Shown here piece by piece: positions 16,391 to 26,559 of a DNA stretch of 64,000 nt (its first letter is position 1; every line of letters begins with the position of its first letter). This DNA is from Streptomyces iakyrus. GTDB lineage: Bacteria > Actinomycetota > Actinomycetes > Streptomycetales > Streptomycetaceae. The position numbers and the translations under genes are program-made. The notes beneath the pieces are model-generated. The model was not told the DNA's origin, did no database searches, and saw only the letters and a program-made list of their open reading frames with translations. The DNA lies in the NCBI RefSeq assembly GCF_000717055.1, contig NZ_JNXI01000018.1, positions 98,218-162,217 of the forward strand, read 5' to 3'.

Positions 16391-17320
16391 ATGAGCAACG
16401 CGGATGAGCAGGCCGGGCCGACCGTCTCCGGTTCCCTGGCGCACCGGGTGCCGGATCTGGGCGCGCTGGAGCTGCTGCTGGCGGTGGCGCGGCTCGGCAG
16501 CCTCGGCGGTGCGGCGCGGGAACTCGGCATCACCCAGCCCGCTGCCAGCAGCCGGATCCGGTCGATGGAACGGCAGCTTGGCGTGGCGCTGGTCGACCGC
16601 TCGCCCCGCGGGTCCCGGCTCACGGACGCCGGGGCGCTGGTGACGGACTGGGCGCGGCGGATCGTGGAGGCGGCGGAGGCGTTCGACGTGGGCGCGCAGG
16701 CGCTGCGCGTGCGCCGCGACTCCCGGCTGCGGGTGGCCGCGAGCATGACCATCGCCGAGTACCTGCTGCCGGGCTGGCTGCTCGCGCTGCGGGCACAGCG
16801 GCCCGACACGGCGGTGTCGCTGCACGCGGGGAACTCGACGGTGGTGGCCGAACGGCTGCTGTCGGACGAGGCGGATCTGGGGTTCGTGGAGGGGCTGTCG
16901 GTGCCGGCCGGTCTCGACTCGGCGGTCATCGCCCACGACCGGCTCATAGTGGTGATCGCGCCGGGGCACGCCTGGGCCCGGCGGCGGCGGTCGCTGGCCG
17001 CGGACGAACTGGCGTCGACGCCGTTGATCCTCCGTGAGAAGGGGTCGGGGACGCGGCAGGTGCTGGACGCGGCGCTCGGCGGGCTGGCCCGGCCGCTGAT
17101 CGAGCTGTCGTCCACGACGGCGGTGAAGGCGGCGGCGGTGAGCGGGGCGGGGCCCGCGGTGCTGAGCGAACTGGCGGTGGGGGAGGAGCTGGCGATGCGG
17201 CGGCTGGTGTCCGTGCCGGTGGACGGGGTCGCCCTGGCGAGGGACCTGAGGGCGGTGTGGCCGACGGGGCACCGCCCCACCGGGCCGGCGCGGGACCTGC
17301 TGTCGCTGACGCGCGGGTAG
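16391..17320 (+). CDS. LysR-family transcriptional regulator
   Basis: A 309-residue protein from ATG 16391. The N-terminal helix-turn-helix reads LELLLAVARLGSLGGAARELGITQPAASSRIRSMERQLGVALVDRS; the C-terminal part is a periplasmic-binding-like effector domain (LRVAASMTIAEYLLPGWLLALR, DLGFVEG, LILREKGSGTRQVLD). It resembles CysB/CbbR-type activators. Divergent placement makes the TDT transporter its most likely target, with an effector that the transporter moves. Confidence 0.9.
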   Translation: MSNADEQAGPTVSGSLAHRVPDLGALELLLAVARLGSLGGAARELGITQPAASSRIRSMERQLGVALVDRSPRGSRLTDAGALVTDWARRIVEAAEAFDVGAQALRVRRDSRLRVAASMTIAEYLLPGWLLALRAQRPDTAVSLHAGNSTVVAERLLSDEADLGFVEGLSVPAGLDSAVIAHDRLIVVIAPGHAWARRRRSLAADELASTPLILREKGSGTRQVLDAALGGLARPLIELSSTTAVKAAAVSGAGPAVLSELAVGEELAMRRLVSVPVDGVALARDLRAVWPTGHRPTGPARDLLSLTRG

Positions 17321-17356
17321 TTTCTCGCCCCCGCCGCCCCTACCCGTCCCATCCCC

Positions 17357-17396
17357 AGGGGCGCTGCCCCTTCGACCCGCCGGGGGCTGCGCCCCC
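17357..17396. terminator. Two tandem GC hairpins between convergent genes
   Basis: AGGGGC-GCT-GCCCCT (17357-17371) is followed by GGGGGC-TGC-GCCCCC (17382-17396). The surrounding 17340-17450 is made of the phrases (CTGCGCCCCCAGACCCCC, CTCAAGCGCCGGACGGGCTG) seen at many Streptomyces gene ends. It lies between convergent lysR and amidotransferase genes. Confidence 0.6.
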
Positions 17397-17428
17397 AGAC
17401 CCCCGCTTCGGCCTGAACGGCCTCGTCC

Positions 17429-18136
17429 TCAAGCGCCGGACGGGCTGACTTTGCCGGTACTAGCCGCTTCCACCAGCGCCCTCATCACCCGCACGTCCTC
17501 GCCCATCTCCGGATGCCACTGCACCCCCAGCACCCAGTCGGCAGAGGGCAGTTCCACCGCCTCCACCGTGCCGTCCGCCGCGTACGCCGAGGGGATCAGG
17601 CCCTCGCCCAGGCGGTCGACGGCCTGGTGGTGGTACGTCGGGACGAACGTCTCCTCCGGTACGACCCCGGCGTACAGACTCCCCGGCACCGGCTTGACCG
17701 CATGCCCCCCGAAGACGCCCACGACCTCCGCGTGCCCGTCGATGTGCTGCACGAGTGTGCCCCCGAGGGCGACGTTCAGCAGCTGCATGCCCCGGCAGAT
17801 CCCCAGCAACGGCACGCCCGCCGCCAGGGCCGCGTCGATCAGCGCCAGCTCCCACGCGTCCCGGTCCGGCGCCGGCGGCCCGGTCCGCTCCTCGCGCTCC
17901 GCCCCGTAGCGGACCGGCTCCACGTCCGGCCCGCCCGCGATGACCAGCCCGTCCAGCCGCGCCACGGCCTCGGCGGCCCGCTCCGGGTCGTCCGGGGGCA
18001 GCATCGCGGCCAGGCCCCCCGCCCGCTGCACCAGCCGGGGATAGCCGACCGGCAGCAGCGCGGCCTCCAGCTCCCACACGCCCCAGCGCGCCCCGGACTC
18101 CAGATAGGTGCTGACCCCGATCAACGGCCTGGCCAC
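17429..18136 (-). CDS. Gamma-glutamyl-amine hydrolase (PuuD-like class I amidotransferase)
   Basis: About 235 residues from GTG 18136, with GAGGGAG just upstream. The catalytic Cys is in PLLGICRGMQLLNVALGG, and the His-Glu pair is in LGVQWHPEMGED. The DGLVIAGGPDVEP segment also fits the gamma-glutamyl-GABA hydrolase (PuuD) subgroup, which cleaves free gamma-glutamyl amides rather than feeding ammonia to a synthase. It lies downstream of the permease in the same direction. In this cluster it should release glutamate from the oxidised gamma-glutamylated product, for example gamma-glutamylglycine if the substrate is ethanolamine. Confidence 0.85.
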   Translation of the reverse strand: MARPLIGVSTYLESGARWGVWELEAALLPVGYPRLVQRAGGLAAMLPPDDPERAAEAVARLDGLVIAGGPDVEPVRYGAEREERTGPPAPDRDAWELALIDAALAAGVPLLGICRGMQLLNVALGGTLVQHIDGHAEVVGVFGGHAVKPVPGSLYAGVVPEETFVPTYHHQAVDRLGEGLIPSAYAADGTVEAVELPSADWVLGVQWHPEMGEDVRVMRALVEAASTGKVSPSGA

Positions 18137-18159
18137 GACAACTCCCTCACACCTCGAAC

Positions 18160-19605
<1,446 letters not shown>

Positions 19606-19670
19606 GGGCGGTCTCCCGACGGTGCGGCTGCGGTCACGGGATCGAATGGGCTCGGACTCAATGGAATGAG

Positions 19671-19713
19671 GCCATACCTTTGCGGGCCGACCGGGGGATG
19701 GCAATACCCGTGC
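19671..19713 (-). promoter_or_regulatory. Two copies of a GCMATACC motif upstream of the permease
   Basis: GCCATACCTTTGC (19671-19683) and GCAATACCCGTGC (19701-19713) lie in the 158-base gap between the permease and the GntR gene. A third related copy lies in front of the glnA-like gene. They are candidate binding sites of the GntR regulator encoded between them. Confidence 0.4.
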
Positions 19714-19763
19714 GTTAATCGCCCGTAAATCCTCACCGGGCGAGGAACACCGCACCCGCCCCC

Positions 19764-20501
19764 TCAGCCGAGGAAGCCCCGCAGCAGCGCCGCCGTGCCC
19801 CCGCAGTGCTCGCGCATGATCTCCCGCGCCTGGTCGGCCTCGCCCTCGATCACCGCCTCCACCAGGGCGGTGTGCTGCCGCTGGGAGTGCTCCAGGTTGC
19901 GGACCAGCAGCGGGATGCAGTCGAGCAGGTCGTTGACCGTCGCCCGGACGGCCGCGTACTGCGCGGTGAGCGTGGGGGAGCCGGACAGCTCGGCGATCGT
20001 GAGGTGCAGCAATGTGTCCAGGCGGCGGTACTCGGCGAGCGGCGCGTCGTGCGTGCGCGCCAGGGCCTCGCGCAGCCGGTCCGCCTGCTTCTCCTCCAGC
20101 CCGTGCGCCGCGCACAGCCCGGCCGCGCCCACCTCCAGCACCTCCCGGAACCGCAGCACGTCCTCTATGTCGACCTCGGCGACCCGGCGCCGCAGCTCGT
20201 CCTCCCCGACGGCGTCGGCGCGCGGCAGCACGAACGTCCCGCCGTACCGGCCGCGCCGCGACTCGACCAGGCCCTGGTCCTGGAGCACCTTCAGCACCTC
20301 GCGCAGCGTCACCCGGCTGATCCCCAGCCGCTCCGCCAGCTCCCGCTCGGCCGGCAGCCGCTCGCCCCCCGGCACCAGACCCAGCCGTACGACCTGCAGG
20401 ATCTGCTCCAGCGCCTCCTCGAAGCCGTTGCCCGCGCGCACCGGCCGCAGCACCGGCGTCAGCCCGTCCCGCACCTCATCGCCACCCGCTTCCTCCGGCA
20501 T
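19764..20501 (-). CDS. GntR/FadR-family transcriptional regulator
   Basis: About 245 residues from ATG 20501, with AAGGGGG upstream; a TTG at 20522 is in frame but unlikely. An N-terminal winged helix (GERLPAERELAERLGISRVTLREVLKVLQDQGLVESRRGRYGGTFV) is followed by an all-helical FCD effector domain ([67 protein letters not shown]). It sits between the permease operon (same strand, downstream) and the divergent glnA-like operon, so it is placed to control both arms of the pathway. Confidence 0.88.
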   Translation of the reverse strand: MPEEAGGDEVRDGLTPVLRPVRAGNGFEEALEQILQVVRLGLVPGGERLPAERELAERLGISRVTLREVLKVLQDQGLVESRRGRYGGTFVLPRADAVGEDELRRRVAEVDIEDVLRFREVLEVGAAGLCAAHGLEEKQADRLREALARTHDAPLAEYRRLDTLLHLTIAELSGSPTLTAQYAAVRATVNDLLDCIPLLVRNLEHSQRQHTALVEAVIEGEADQAREIMREHCGGTAALLRGFLG

Positions 20502-20535
20502 GTGGCCGCACCCCCTTCCCAAGCAATGGTTCTCC

Positions 20536-20548
20536 GCAATACCTTATG
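20536..20548 (+). promoter_or_regulatory. GCAATACC motif upstream of the glnA-like gene
   Basis: GCAATACCTTATG matches the two copies upstream of the permease (GCMATACCYKT). It lies about 50 bases before the glnA-like start, in the 98-base gap shared with the divergent GntR gene. Confidence 0.4.
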
Positions 20549-20599
20549 GCTCCCGGCGGATCCATGGCAGCGGATCCAAGGAGCCTAGGAGGCCTTCCC

Positions 20600-21964
20600 G
20601 TGGCAGACCGCACACCCCCGCTGAGCGTCGAGGAGCTGCACACCCTCGTCGCCGGCGGTGAGATCGACACTGTCGTCCTGGCCTTCCCCGACATGCAGGG
20701 GCGACTCCAGGGCAAGCGGTTCGCCGCACGCTTCTTCCTCGACGAGGTCCTCCGGCACGGCACCGAGGGCTGCAACTACCTGCTCGCCGTCGACACCGAG
20801 ATGAACACCGTCGACGGCTACGCGATGTCCTCCTGGGACCGCGGCTACGGCGACTTCGCCATGCACCCCGACCTCACCACCCTGCGCCGCGTCCCCTGGA
20901 ACGAGGGCACGGCCATGCTCCACGCCGACCTCGCCTGGAGCGACGGCTCCCCGGTCGTCGCCGCGCCCCGCCAGATCCTGCGCCGCCAGCTGGAGCGCCT
21001 CGCCGAACTCGGCTACAGCGCGCAGGTCGGCACCGAGCTGGAGTTCATCGTCTTCAAGGACACCTACGAACAGGCCTGGGACGCCGGCTACAAGGGCCTC
21101 ACCCCCGCCAACCAGTACAACATCGACTACTCCGTCCTCGGCACCGGCCGCATCGAGCCCCTGCTGCGCCGCATCCGCAACGAGATGGCCGGCGCCGGCC
21201 TCACCGTCGAGTCCGCCAAGGGCGAGTGCAACCCCGGCCAGCACGAGATCGCCTTCCGCTACGACGAGGCCCTGGTCACCTGCGACCAGCACTCCGTGTA
21301 CAAGACCGGCGCCAAGGAGATCGCCGCCCAGGAGGGCATGGCGATCACCTTCATGGCCAAGTACAACGAGCGCGAGGGCAACTCCTGCCACATCCACCTC
21401 TCCCTCGCCGACGCCGACGGAAACAACGCCATGGCCGGCGACCTCGAAGGCGGCATGTCCGAGGTCATGCGGCACTTCCTCGCCGGCCAGCTCGCCGCCC
21501 TGCGCGATTTCTCCCTCCTCTACGCCCCCAACATCAACTCCTACAAGCGCTTCCAGCCCGGCTCCTTCGCCCCGACCGCCGTCGCCTGGGGCCAGGACAA
21601 CCGCACCTGCGCGCTGCGCGTGGTCGGCCACGGCCGCTCCCTGCGCTTCGAGAACCGCCTGCCCGGCGGCGACGTCAACCCCTACCTCGCCGTCGCCGGA
21701 CTGGTCGCGGCAGGCCTGCACGGCATCGAGCAGAAGCTGGAGCTGCCCGAACCCTGCCCCGGCAACGCCTACACCGCCGACCTGGACCACGTCCCCACCA
21801 CCCTGCGCGAGGCCGCCGAGCTCTGGGAGAACAGCACCGTCGCCCGGGCCGCCTTCGGTGACGAGGTCGTCGCGCACTACCGCAACATGGCGCGCGTCGA
21901 ACTGGACGCCTACGACGCCGCGGTGACCGACTGGGAGCTGCGCCGCTCCTTCGAACGCATGTGA
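20600..21964 (+). CDS. glnA4: Glutamine synthetase-like gamma-glutamyl-amide ligase (GlnA4-like)
   Basis: A 454-residue protein from GTG 20600, with AGGAGG 7 bases upstream. Glutamine-synthetase landmarks: GTELEFIVF, the ATP-binding stretch KGECNPGQHEIAFRY, HIHLSL and LRFENRLPGGDVNPYLA. It belongs to the PuuA-like branch that ligates glutamate to amines rather than ammonia. GlnA4 of S. coelicolor, which I recall being described as a gamma-glutamylethanolamide synthetase, sits next to the same partners, and the adjacent ethanolamine-type permease agrees. It opens an operon with an aldehyde dehydrogenase and an SDR. Activity on ethanolamine is inference here. Confidence 0.85.
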   Translation: MADRTPPLSVEELHTLVAGGEIDTVVLAFPDMQGRLQGKRFAARFFLDEVLRHGTEGCNYLLAVDTEMNTVDGYAMSSWDRGYGDFAMHPDLTTLRRVPWNEGTAMLHADLAWSDGSPVVAAPRQILRRQLERLAELGYSAQVGTELEFIVFKDTYEQAWDAGYKGLTPANQYNIDYSVLGTGRIEPLLRRIRNEMAGAGLTVESAKGECNPGQHEIAFRYDEALVTCDQHSVYKTGAKEIAAQEGMAITFMAKYNEREGNSCHIHLSLADADGNNAMAGDLEGGMSEVMRHFLAGQLAALRDFSLLYAPNINSYKRFQPGSFAPTAVAWGQDNRTCALRVVGHGRSLRFENRLPGGDVNPYLAVAGLVAAGLHGIEQKLELPEPCPGNAYTADLDHVPTTLREAAELWENSTVARAAFGDEVVAHYRNMARVELDAYDAAVTDWELRRSFERM

Positions 21965-21972
21965 GGTCCTCC

Positions 21973-23346
21973 TTGTCTTCCGAGCACCTTCTGGAAGTAC
22001 TGAATCCCGCGACCGAGGAGGTCGTCGCCGCCGTCGCCGGGGCGAATCCGGCCGACGTCGACGCGGCCGTCACCCACGCCGCCCGGGCTCAGCGGATCTG
22101 GGCCGCCCTGCCCCCCGCCGACCGCGCCCGGCTGCTGCGCCGCTTCGCGGCCACCGTCGACGAGCACCTGGAGGAACTGGCCCGCCTGGAGGTCCGCGAG
22201 GCCGGCCACCTCATCGGCAACGCCCGCTGGGAGGCCGGCAACGTCCGCGACCTGCTGGATTACGCGGCCGGGGGAGTGGAACGGCTCACCGGCCGGCAGA
22301 TCCCGGTGCCCGGCGGCCTGGACGTCACGATCCTCGAACCGCTCGGCGTCGTCGGGGTGATCGCGCCCTGGAACTTCCCCATGCCGATCGCCGCCTGGGG
22401 CACCGCCCCCGCCCTCGCGGCCGGCAACGCCGTCATCCTCAAGCCCGCCGAGACCACCCCGCTCACCGCGCTGCGCCTCGCCGAACTCGCCCTGGAGGCC
22501 GGGCTCCCGGAGCACCTCTTCCAGGTCCTGCCGGGACGCGGTGACATCACGGGCGACGCTCTGGTCCGGCACCCCGGAGTCGCCAAGATCGTCTTCACCG
22601 GCTCCACCCGCACCGGCACGCGCGTCGCCGCCCTCGGCGCCGAGCAGGTCAAGCCGGTCACCCTCGAACTCGGCGGCAAGAGCCCCAACATCGTCTTCGC
22701 CGACGCCGACCTCAAGACGGCTGTCGACCCCTTCTCCTTCCTCGACAACTCCGGCCAGGACTGCTGCGCCCGCACCCGCATCCTCGTCCAGGAGCCGGTC
22801 TACGACGAGGTCCGCGAACTGCTGGCCGACGCCCTGTCCGCCGTGGTCGTGGGCGACCCGGCCGACGAGAAGACCCAGATGGGCCCGCTGATCTCACGGC
22901 AGCAGCTCGACCGGGTCCGGAGCTTCGTGCCCGACACCGCCGAGGCCTTGCGCGGCAGCGCCCCCGAGGGCCCGGGCTTCTGGTTCCCGCCCACCGTCCT
23001 GACCGGCGAGAGCCCGGACTCGGCCGCGGCATGCGAGGAGATCTTCGGCCCCGTGGCCGTCCTCCTGCCCTTCACCGACGAGCAGGACGCGATCCGGCTG
23101 GCCAACGACACCCCCTACGGCCTCTCCGGCTCCATCTGGACCCGCGACGTCGGCCGCGCCCTGCGCGTCTCCCAGGGCGTCCGCGCCGGCAACCTGTCCG
23201 TCAACTCCCACGCCAGCGTCCGCTACTGGACCCCGTTCGGCGGCTACAAGCAGTCCGGCGTCGGGCGCGAGCTCGGCCCCGACGCCCTGGCCGCCTTCAC
23301 CGAAACCAAGAACGTCTTCATCAGCACGGAGGGCCCCGCACAGTGA
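21973..23346 (+). CDS. Aldehyde dehydrogenase
   Basis: About 457 residues. TTG 21973 is preferred because GAGG precedes it by 6 bases; GTG 21961 overlaps the glnA-like stop but has no ribosome-binding site. NAD-binding and catalytic motifs are intact: GVIAPWNFPMPIA, FTGSTRTGTRVA, catalytic Glu in ELGGKSPNIV and catalytic Cys in SGQDCCARTR. It should oxidise the aldehyde intermediate of the gamma-glutamylated amine to the acid before the glutamyl group is removed. It overlaps the SDR start by GTGA. Confidence 0.9.
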   Translation: MSSEHLLEVLNPATEEVVAAVAGANPADVDAAVTHAARAQRIWAALPPADRARLLRRFAATVDEHLEELARLEVREAGHLIGNARWEAGNVRDLLDYAAGGVERLTGRQIPVPGGLDVTILEPLGVVGVIAPWNFPMPIAAWGTAPALAAGNAVILKPAETTPLTALRLAELALEAGLPEHLFQVLPGRGDITGDALVRHPGVAKIVFTGSTRTGTRVAALGAEQVKPVTLELGGKSPNIVFADADLKTAVDPFSFLDNSGQDCCARTRILVQEPVYDEVRELLADALSAVVVGDPADEKTQMGPLISRQQLDRVRSFVPDTAEALRGSAPEGPGFWFPPTVLTGESPDSAAACEEIFGPVAVLLPFTDEQDAIRLANDTPYGLSGSIWTRDVGRALRVSQGVRAGNLSVNSHASVRYWTPFGGYKQSGVGRELGPDALAAFTETKNVFISTEGPAQ

Positions 23347-24128
23347 CTGCCCAGGAGAACATCTGCCGCCGCCTGGTCGGCCGTACCGCCGTCGTCACCG
23401 GCGCCGGCAGCGGCATCGGCCTCGCCGCCGCCCGCCGCCTCGCCTCCGAGGGGGCCCACGTCGTCTGCGGCGACGTCGACGAGACCCGCGGCAAGGCCGC
23501 CGCCGAGGAGACCGGCGGCACCTTCGTCAAGGTCGACGTCACCGACCCCGACGAGGTCGAGGCGCTCTTCAGGACCGCCCACGACACCTATGGCAGCGTC
23601 GACATCGCCTTCAACAACGCCGGCATCTCCCCGCCCGACGACGACTCCATCCTGGAGACCGGCCTGGAGGCCTGGAAGCGCGTCCAGGAGGTCAACCTCA
23701 CCTCCGTCTACCTGTGCTGCAAGGCCGCCATCCCCTACATGCAGCGCCAGGGCCGGGGCTCGATCATCAACACGGCGTCCTTCGTCGCCCGGATGGGCGC
23801 GGCGACCTCCCAGATCTCGTACACGGCCTCCAAGGGCGGCGTCCTCGCCATGTCCCGGGAACTGGGCGTGCAGTTCGCCCGCGAGGGCATCCGCGTGAAC
23901 GCCCTGTGCCCCGGCCCGGTCAACACCCCGCTCCTCCAGGAGCTGTTCGCCAAGGACCCGGAGCGGGCCGCGCGCCGTCTGGTGCACATCCCGCTGGGCC
24001 GGTTCGCCGAGGCCGAGGAGATCGCCGCCGCCGTGGCCTTCCTCGCCAGCGACGACTCCTCGTTCGTGAACGCCACCGACTTCCTGGTCGACGGCGGGAT
24101 CGCGGGGGCGTACGTCACACCCCTGTAG
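23343..24128 (+). CDS. Short-chain dehydrogenase/reductase
   Basis: A 261-residue classical SDR from GTG 23343. Cofactor motif TGAGSGIG, NNAG, catalytic Ser in INTASFVA and YTASK are all present; the Asp in CGDVDE after the second strand points to NAD. In this operon the natural role is oxidation of an alcohol, such as gamma-glutamyl-ethanolamide, to the aldehyde used by the preceding enzyme. That would complete an alcohol-aldehyde-acid series. Annotation as 3-oxoacyl-ACP reductase would be a generic alternative. Confidence 0.88.
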   Translation: MTAQENICRRLVGRTAVVTGAGSGIGLAAARRLASEGAHVVCGDVDETRGKAAAEETGGTFVKVDVTDPDEVEALFRTAHDTYGSVDIAFNNAGISPPDDDSILETGLEAWKRVQEVNLTSVYLCCKAAIPYMQRQGRGSIINTASFVARMGAATSQISYTASKGGVLAMSRELGVQFAREGIRVNALCPGPVNTPLLQELFAKDPERAARRLVHIPLGRFAEAEEIAAAVAFLASDDSSFVNATDFLVDGGIAGAYVTPL

Positions 24129-24169
24129 TCGGGCTCCGGACGGGCCGGGCCGCGCCCTACAGTGCCGGG

Positions 24170-25075
24170 ATGAGCATGACGCCGCCGCCCGGCTGGTATC
24201 CCGACCCGCACGCCCCGCACCTCCAGCGCTGGTGGGACGGCACGGCCTGGACCGAGCACCGCCGCACGCCCGAGGCGCCCGCCGCCCCGCCGCCGGGCGG
24301 CGGCACCGGCCGGACGAAGGCGGTCGCCCTGACCGCCGCGGGCGCCGTCCTCGTCGCGGCGATCGTCACCGGAGCCGTCGCCCTCGACGGGGGCGACGGC
24401 GACGGCACGGAGACCAGGACGGCCCCGACCTCCGCGCCCGAGACCACACCCGGCTCGCCCGAGCCGACCCCCGAGGCGTCCACGTCGGAACCGTCCGCGG
24501 ACGACCCCGCCGTCGTGGAGGACCAGCTCAACGGCATCACGTTCCCGCTGCGCGACGGCTGGGTCCGCCCGCAGTACGTCGCCCAGGACGACGTCGTCAT
24601 GACGACCGACGGCACCTACGACTGCCCCGCCGGCGTCGGCCTGTGCCGCCACGGCATGGTCTTCTCCCGCACGGTGACCGAGAACGACGAGAAGTCCCCC
24701 GAGGCCCTTGCCAAGGCGGACATCTCCGAGGCCGCCGACGAGGCCTACGACCGCGACCGGCTCGGCCGCGAGCTCCACGGCGGCCTGGAGTCGCACCAGG
24801 TCGTCAAGTCCGGGCCGGTCGCGGTGGCGGGGCGCGCCGGGTACCTCGTGCGCTGGCGCGTCACGACCGGCAAGGGCCCCGGCGGCTACGTGCAGTCGCT
24901 GGTCTTCCCCTCCAGCGTCGGCACCGAGTCGCCGGTCCTCGTCCGGTACGTCTTCGACGCGGGCGAGGACGGACCGCCGCTCGCCGACATGGACCGCATC
25001 ACCAAGGGCATCCGGCCGTTCGGCGACGCGGCCACGGGCGGCGGAGTCGGCAGCAGCATCGGCCCGACGGACTGA
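24170..25075 (+). CDS. DUF2510 membrane protein
   Basis: A 301-residue protein from ATG 24170. The first 30 residues are a DUF2510 module (PPGWYPDPHAPHLQRWWDGTAWTEH). A transmembrane helix (KAVALTAAGAVLVAAIVTGAVAL) follows, then a Thr/Pro/Glu-rich linker and an extracytoplasmic domain of about 190 residues with two cysteines (YDCPAGVGLCRHG) that could form a disulfide. The function is unknown. It is not clearly co-transcribed with the SDR gene 42 bases upstream. Confidence 0.8.
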   Translation: MSMTPPPGWYPDPHAPHLQRWWDGTAWTEHRRTPEAPAAPPPGGGTGRTKAVALTAAGAVLVAAIVTGAVALDGGDGDGTETRTAPTSAPETTPGSPEPTPEASTSEPSADDPAVVEDQLNGITFPLRDGWVRPQYVAQDDVVMTTDGTYDCPAGVGLCRHGMVFSRTVTENDEKSPEALAKADISEAADEAYDRDRLGRELHGGLESHQVVKSGPVAVAGRAGYLVRWRVTTGKGPGGYVQSLVFPSSVGTESPVLVRYVFDAGEDGPPLADMDRITKGIRPFGDAATGGGVGSSIGPTD

Positions 25076-25088
25076 CGCCGCACGAGCC

Positions 25089-26291
25089 TCAGAGGAACGT
25101 GTGGCCCTCACCGCGGTAGGTGGGCACGGTCGACGTCACCGCATCGCCCTCGACCAGGTGGAGCCGGTCGAACCGCTCGCACAGCTCACCGGCCTTGGCG
25201 TGCCGGAACCACACCTTGTCACCGATCAGCAGATCGTCCGCGGGCGAGCCCAGCAGCGGCGTCTGCACCTCACCGGCACCCTCCTGCGGGTCGTAGCGCA
25301 GCCCCTCGGGCAGATACGGCACGGGCGACCGGTCGGCCCCGGCCGCACCGGAGGCGGGATAGCCACCGCCGAGCACCGTCACGACCCCGACCCCCGGCCG
25401 TCGCACCACGGGCATGGCGAAGAGGGCCGACGGACGGCCGCTGAACGAGGTGTAGTTGTCGAACAGGCGCGGCACGTACAGCCCCGATCCGGCGGCGATC
25501 TCGGTCACCGCGTCCTCGGCCGCCGTGTGCTGCACCGAGCCGGTGCCGCCGCCGTTGACGAACTCCAGGTCCGGCACGACGGCCCGCACCGCGCGCACCA
25601 CCTCCGCACGCCGCTCGGCGAGTTCACGCCTGGCCGCGGCCTGCATCAGCCGGATCGCACGGGACCGCAGCGGACGCCCGGCGAGCGAGTCCCCGACACC
25701 GGCGACATGCCCCTCGTAGGCCATGATCCCCACGACCTCGAAGCCGGGCCGCCGGGCCACCGCCCGTGCCACGTCGGCGACTTGGGCGGGGGAGTGCAGC
25801 GGCGAACGCCGGGCCCCGACCCGCACCCGCCCGCCGAGCAGCTTCAAGGAGGTGTCCAACTCCAGGCACACCCGCACCACTTCACGGCCGCCGCCGCGGG
25901 AGGCGTCGATCAGATCCAGCTGGGCGACGTCGTCGACCATGACGGTCACGGCGGCGGCGAGCTTGGGATCACCGGCCAGTTCGGCGTACGCCGCACGGTC
26001 GGCGGACGGATAGGCGAGCAGCACGTCCTCGAACCCCGAACGGGCCAGCCACAGCGACTCGGCCAGGGTGAACGACATGATCCCCGCGAAGCCGTCCCGG
26101 GCCAGGACGCGCTCCAGCAGCGCCCGGCAGCGCACCGATTTGCTGGCGACCCGGATCGGCTTGCCCCCGGCACGTCGGACCAGGTCGGCGGCGTTGGCGT
26201 CGAAAGCCTCCAGGTCCACGATCGCGAGAGGGGCGTCGAGATGGGCGGTGGCCCGGTCGTAACGGGCCCGGTCGGCGGCGCGCGCAGTCAT
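25089..26291 (-). CDS. PLP-dependent amino acid deaminase/aldolase (alanine racemase fold)
   Basis: A 400-residue protein from ATG 26291. The N-terminal barrel carries the PLP lysine in PIRVASKSVRCRALLER. GTGSVQHTAAEDAVTEIAAGSGLY and the C-terminal IGDKVWFRHAKAGELCERFD stretch are typical of D-threonine aldolase/D-serine deaminase relatives, where His and Cys of the C-terminal motif bind a metal. The exact substrate is not predictable. It is convergent with the DUF2510 gene. Confidence 0.85.
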   Translation of the reverse strand: MTARAADRARYDRATAHLDAPLAIVDLEAFDANAADLVRRAGGKPIRVASKSVRCRALLERVLARDGFAGIMSFTLAESLWLARSGFEDVLLAYPSADRAAYAELAGDPKLAAAVTVMVDDVAQLDLIDASRGGGREVVRVCLELDTSLKLLGGRVRVGARRSPLHSPAQVADVARAVARRPGFEVVGIMAYEGHVAGVGDSLAGRPLRSRAIRLMQAAARRELAERRAEVVRAVRAVVPDLEFVNGGGTGSVQHTAAEDAVTEIAAGSGLYVPRLFDNYTSFSGRPSALFAMPVVRRPGVGVVTVLGGGYPASGAAGADRSPVPYLPEGLRYDPQEGAGEVQTPLLGSPADDLLIGDKVWFRHAKAGELCERFDRLHLVEGDAVTSTVPTYRGEGHTFL

Positions 26292-26559
26292 GAACGCAGC
26301 CTGCCAGACTGGATTACCGCAGGGTAGGGGGACGTTCCGGGCAGATGCCCCGGCCTCGTGGACTGGTTCCCGTTCGCCCAGGAACAAGCCGTAGAGTGAC
26401 GCGAACGTACGACGGACGCCGCCGGCCGGGGATCCGCGCCGGGATGACGCTCCGTCCGTACGGGTAGGTGTGCCCGGGACGATTCCGTACCGGGCCTCGG
26501 GCAGGACGGCAACGGCCCGCGGGAGACGAGCGGCCCGGGCATGAGGAAACGGGGGGTGC

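Noticed and set aside
23735..25111. 458-codon minus-strand open frame opposite the SDR and DUF2510 genes
   Set aside because: It spans two genuine plus-strand genes and the gap between them and shows no recognisable motif.
26370..26420. GGAAC followed by CGTACG considered as an ECF sigma promoter before the disordered-protein gene
   Set aside because: The spacing between the two elements is about 20 bases, longer than the usual 16-17, and other matches are as good by chance.
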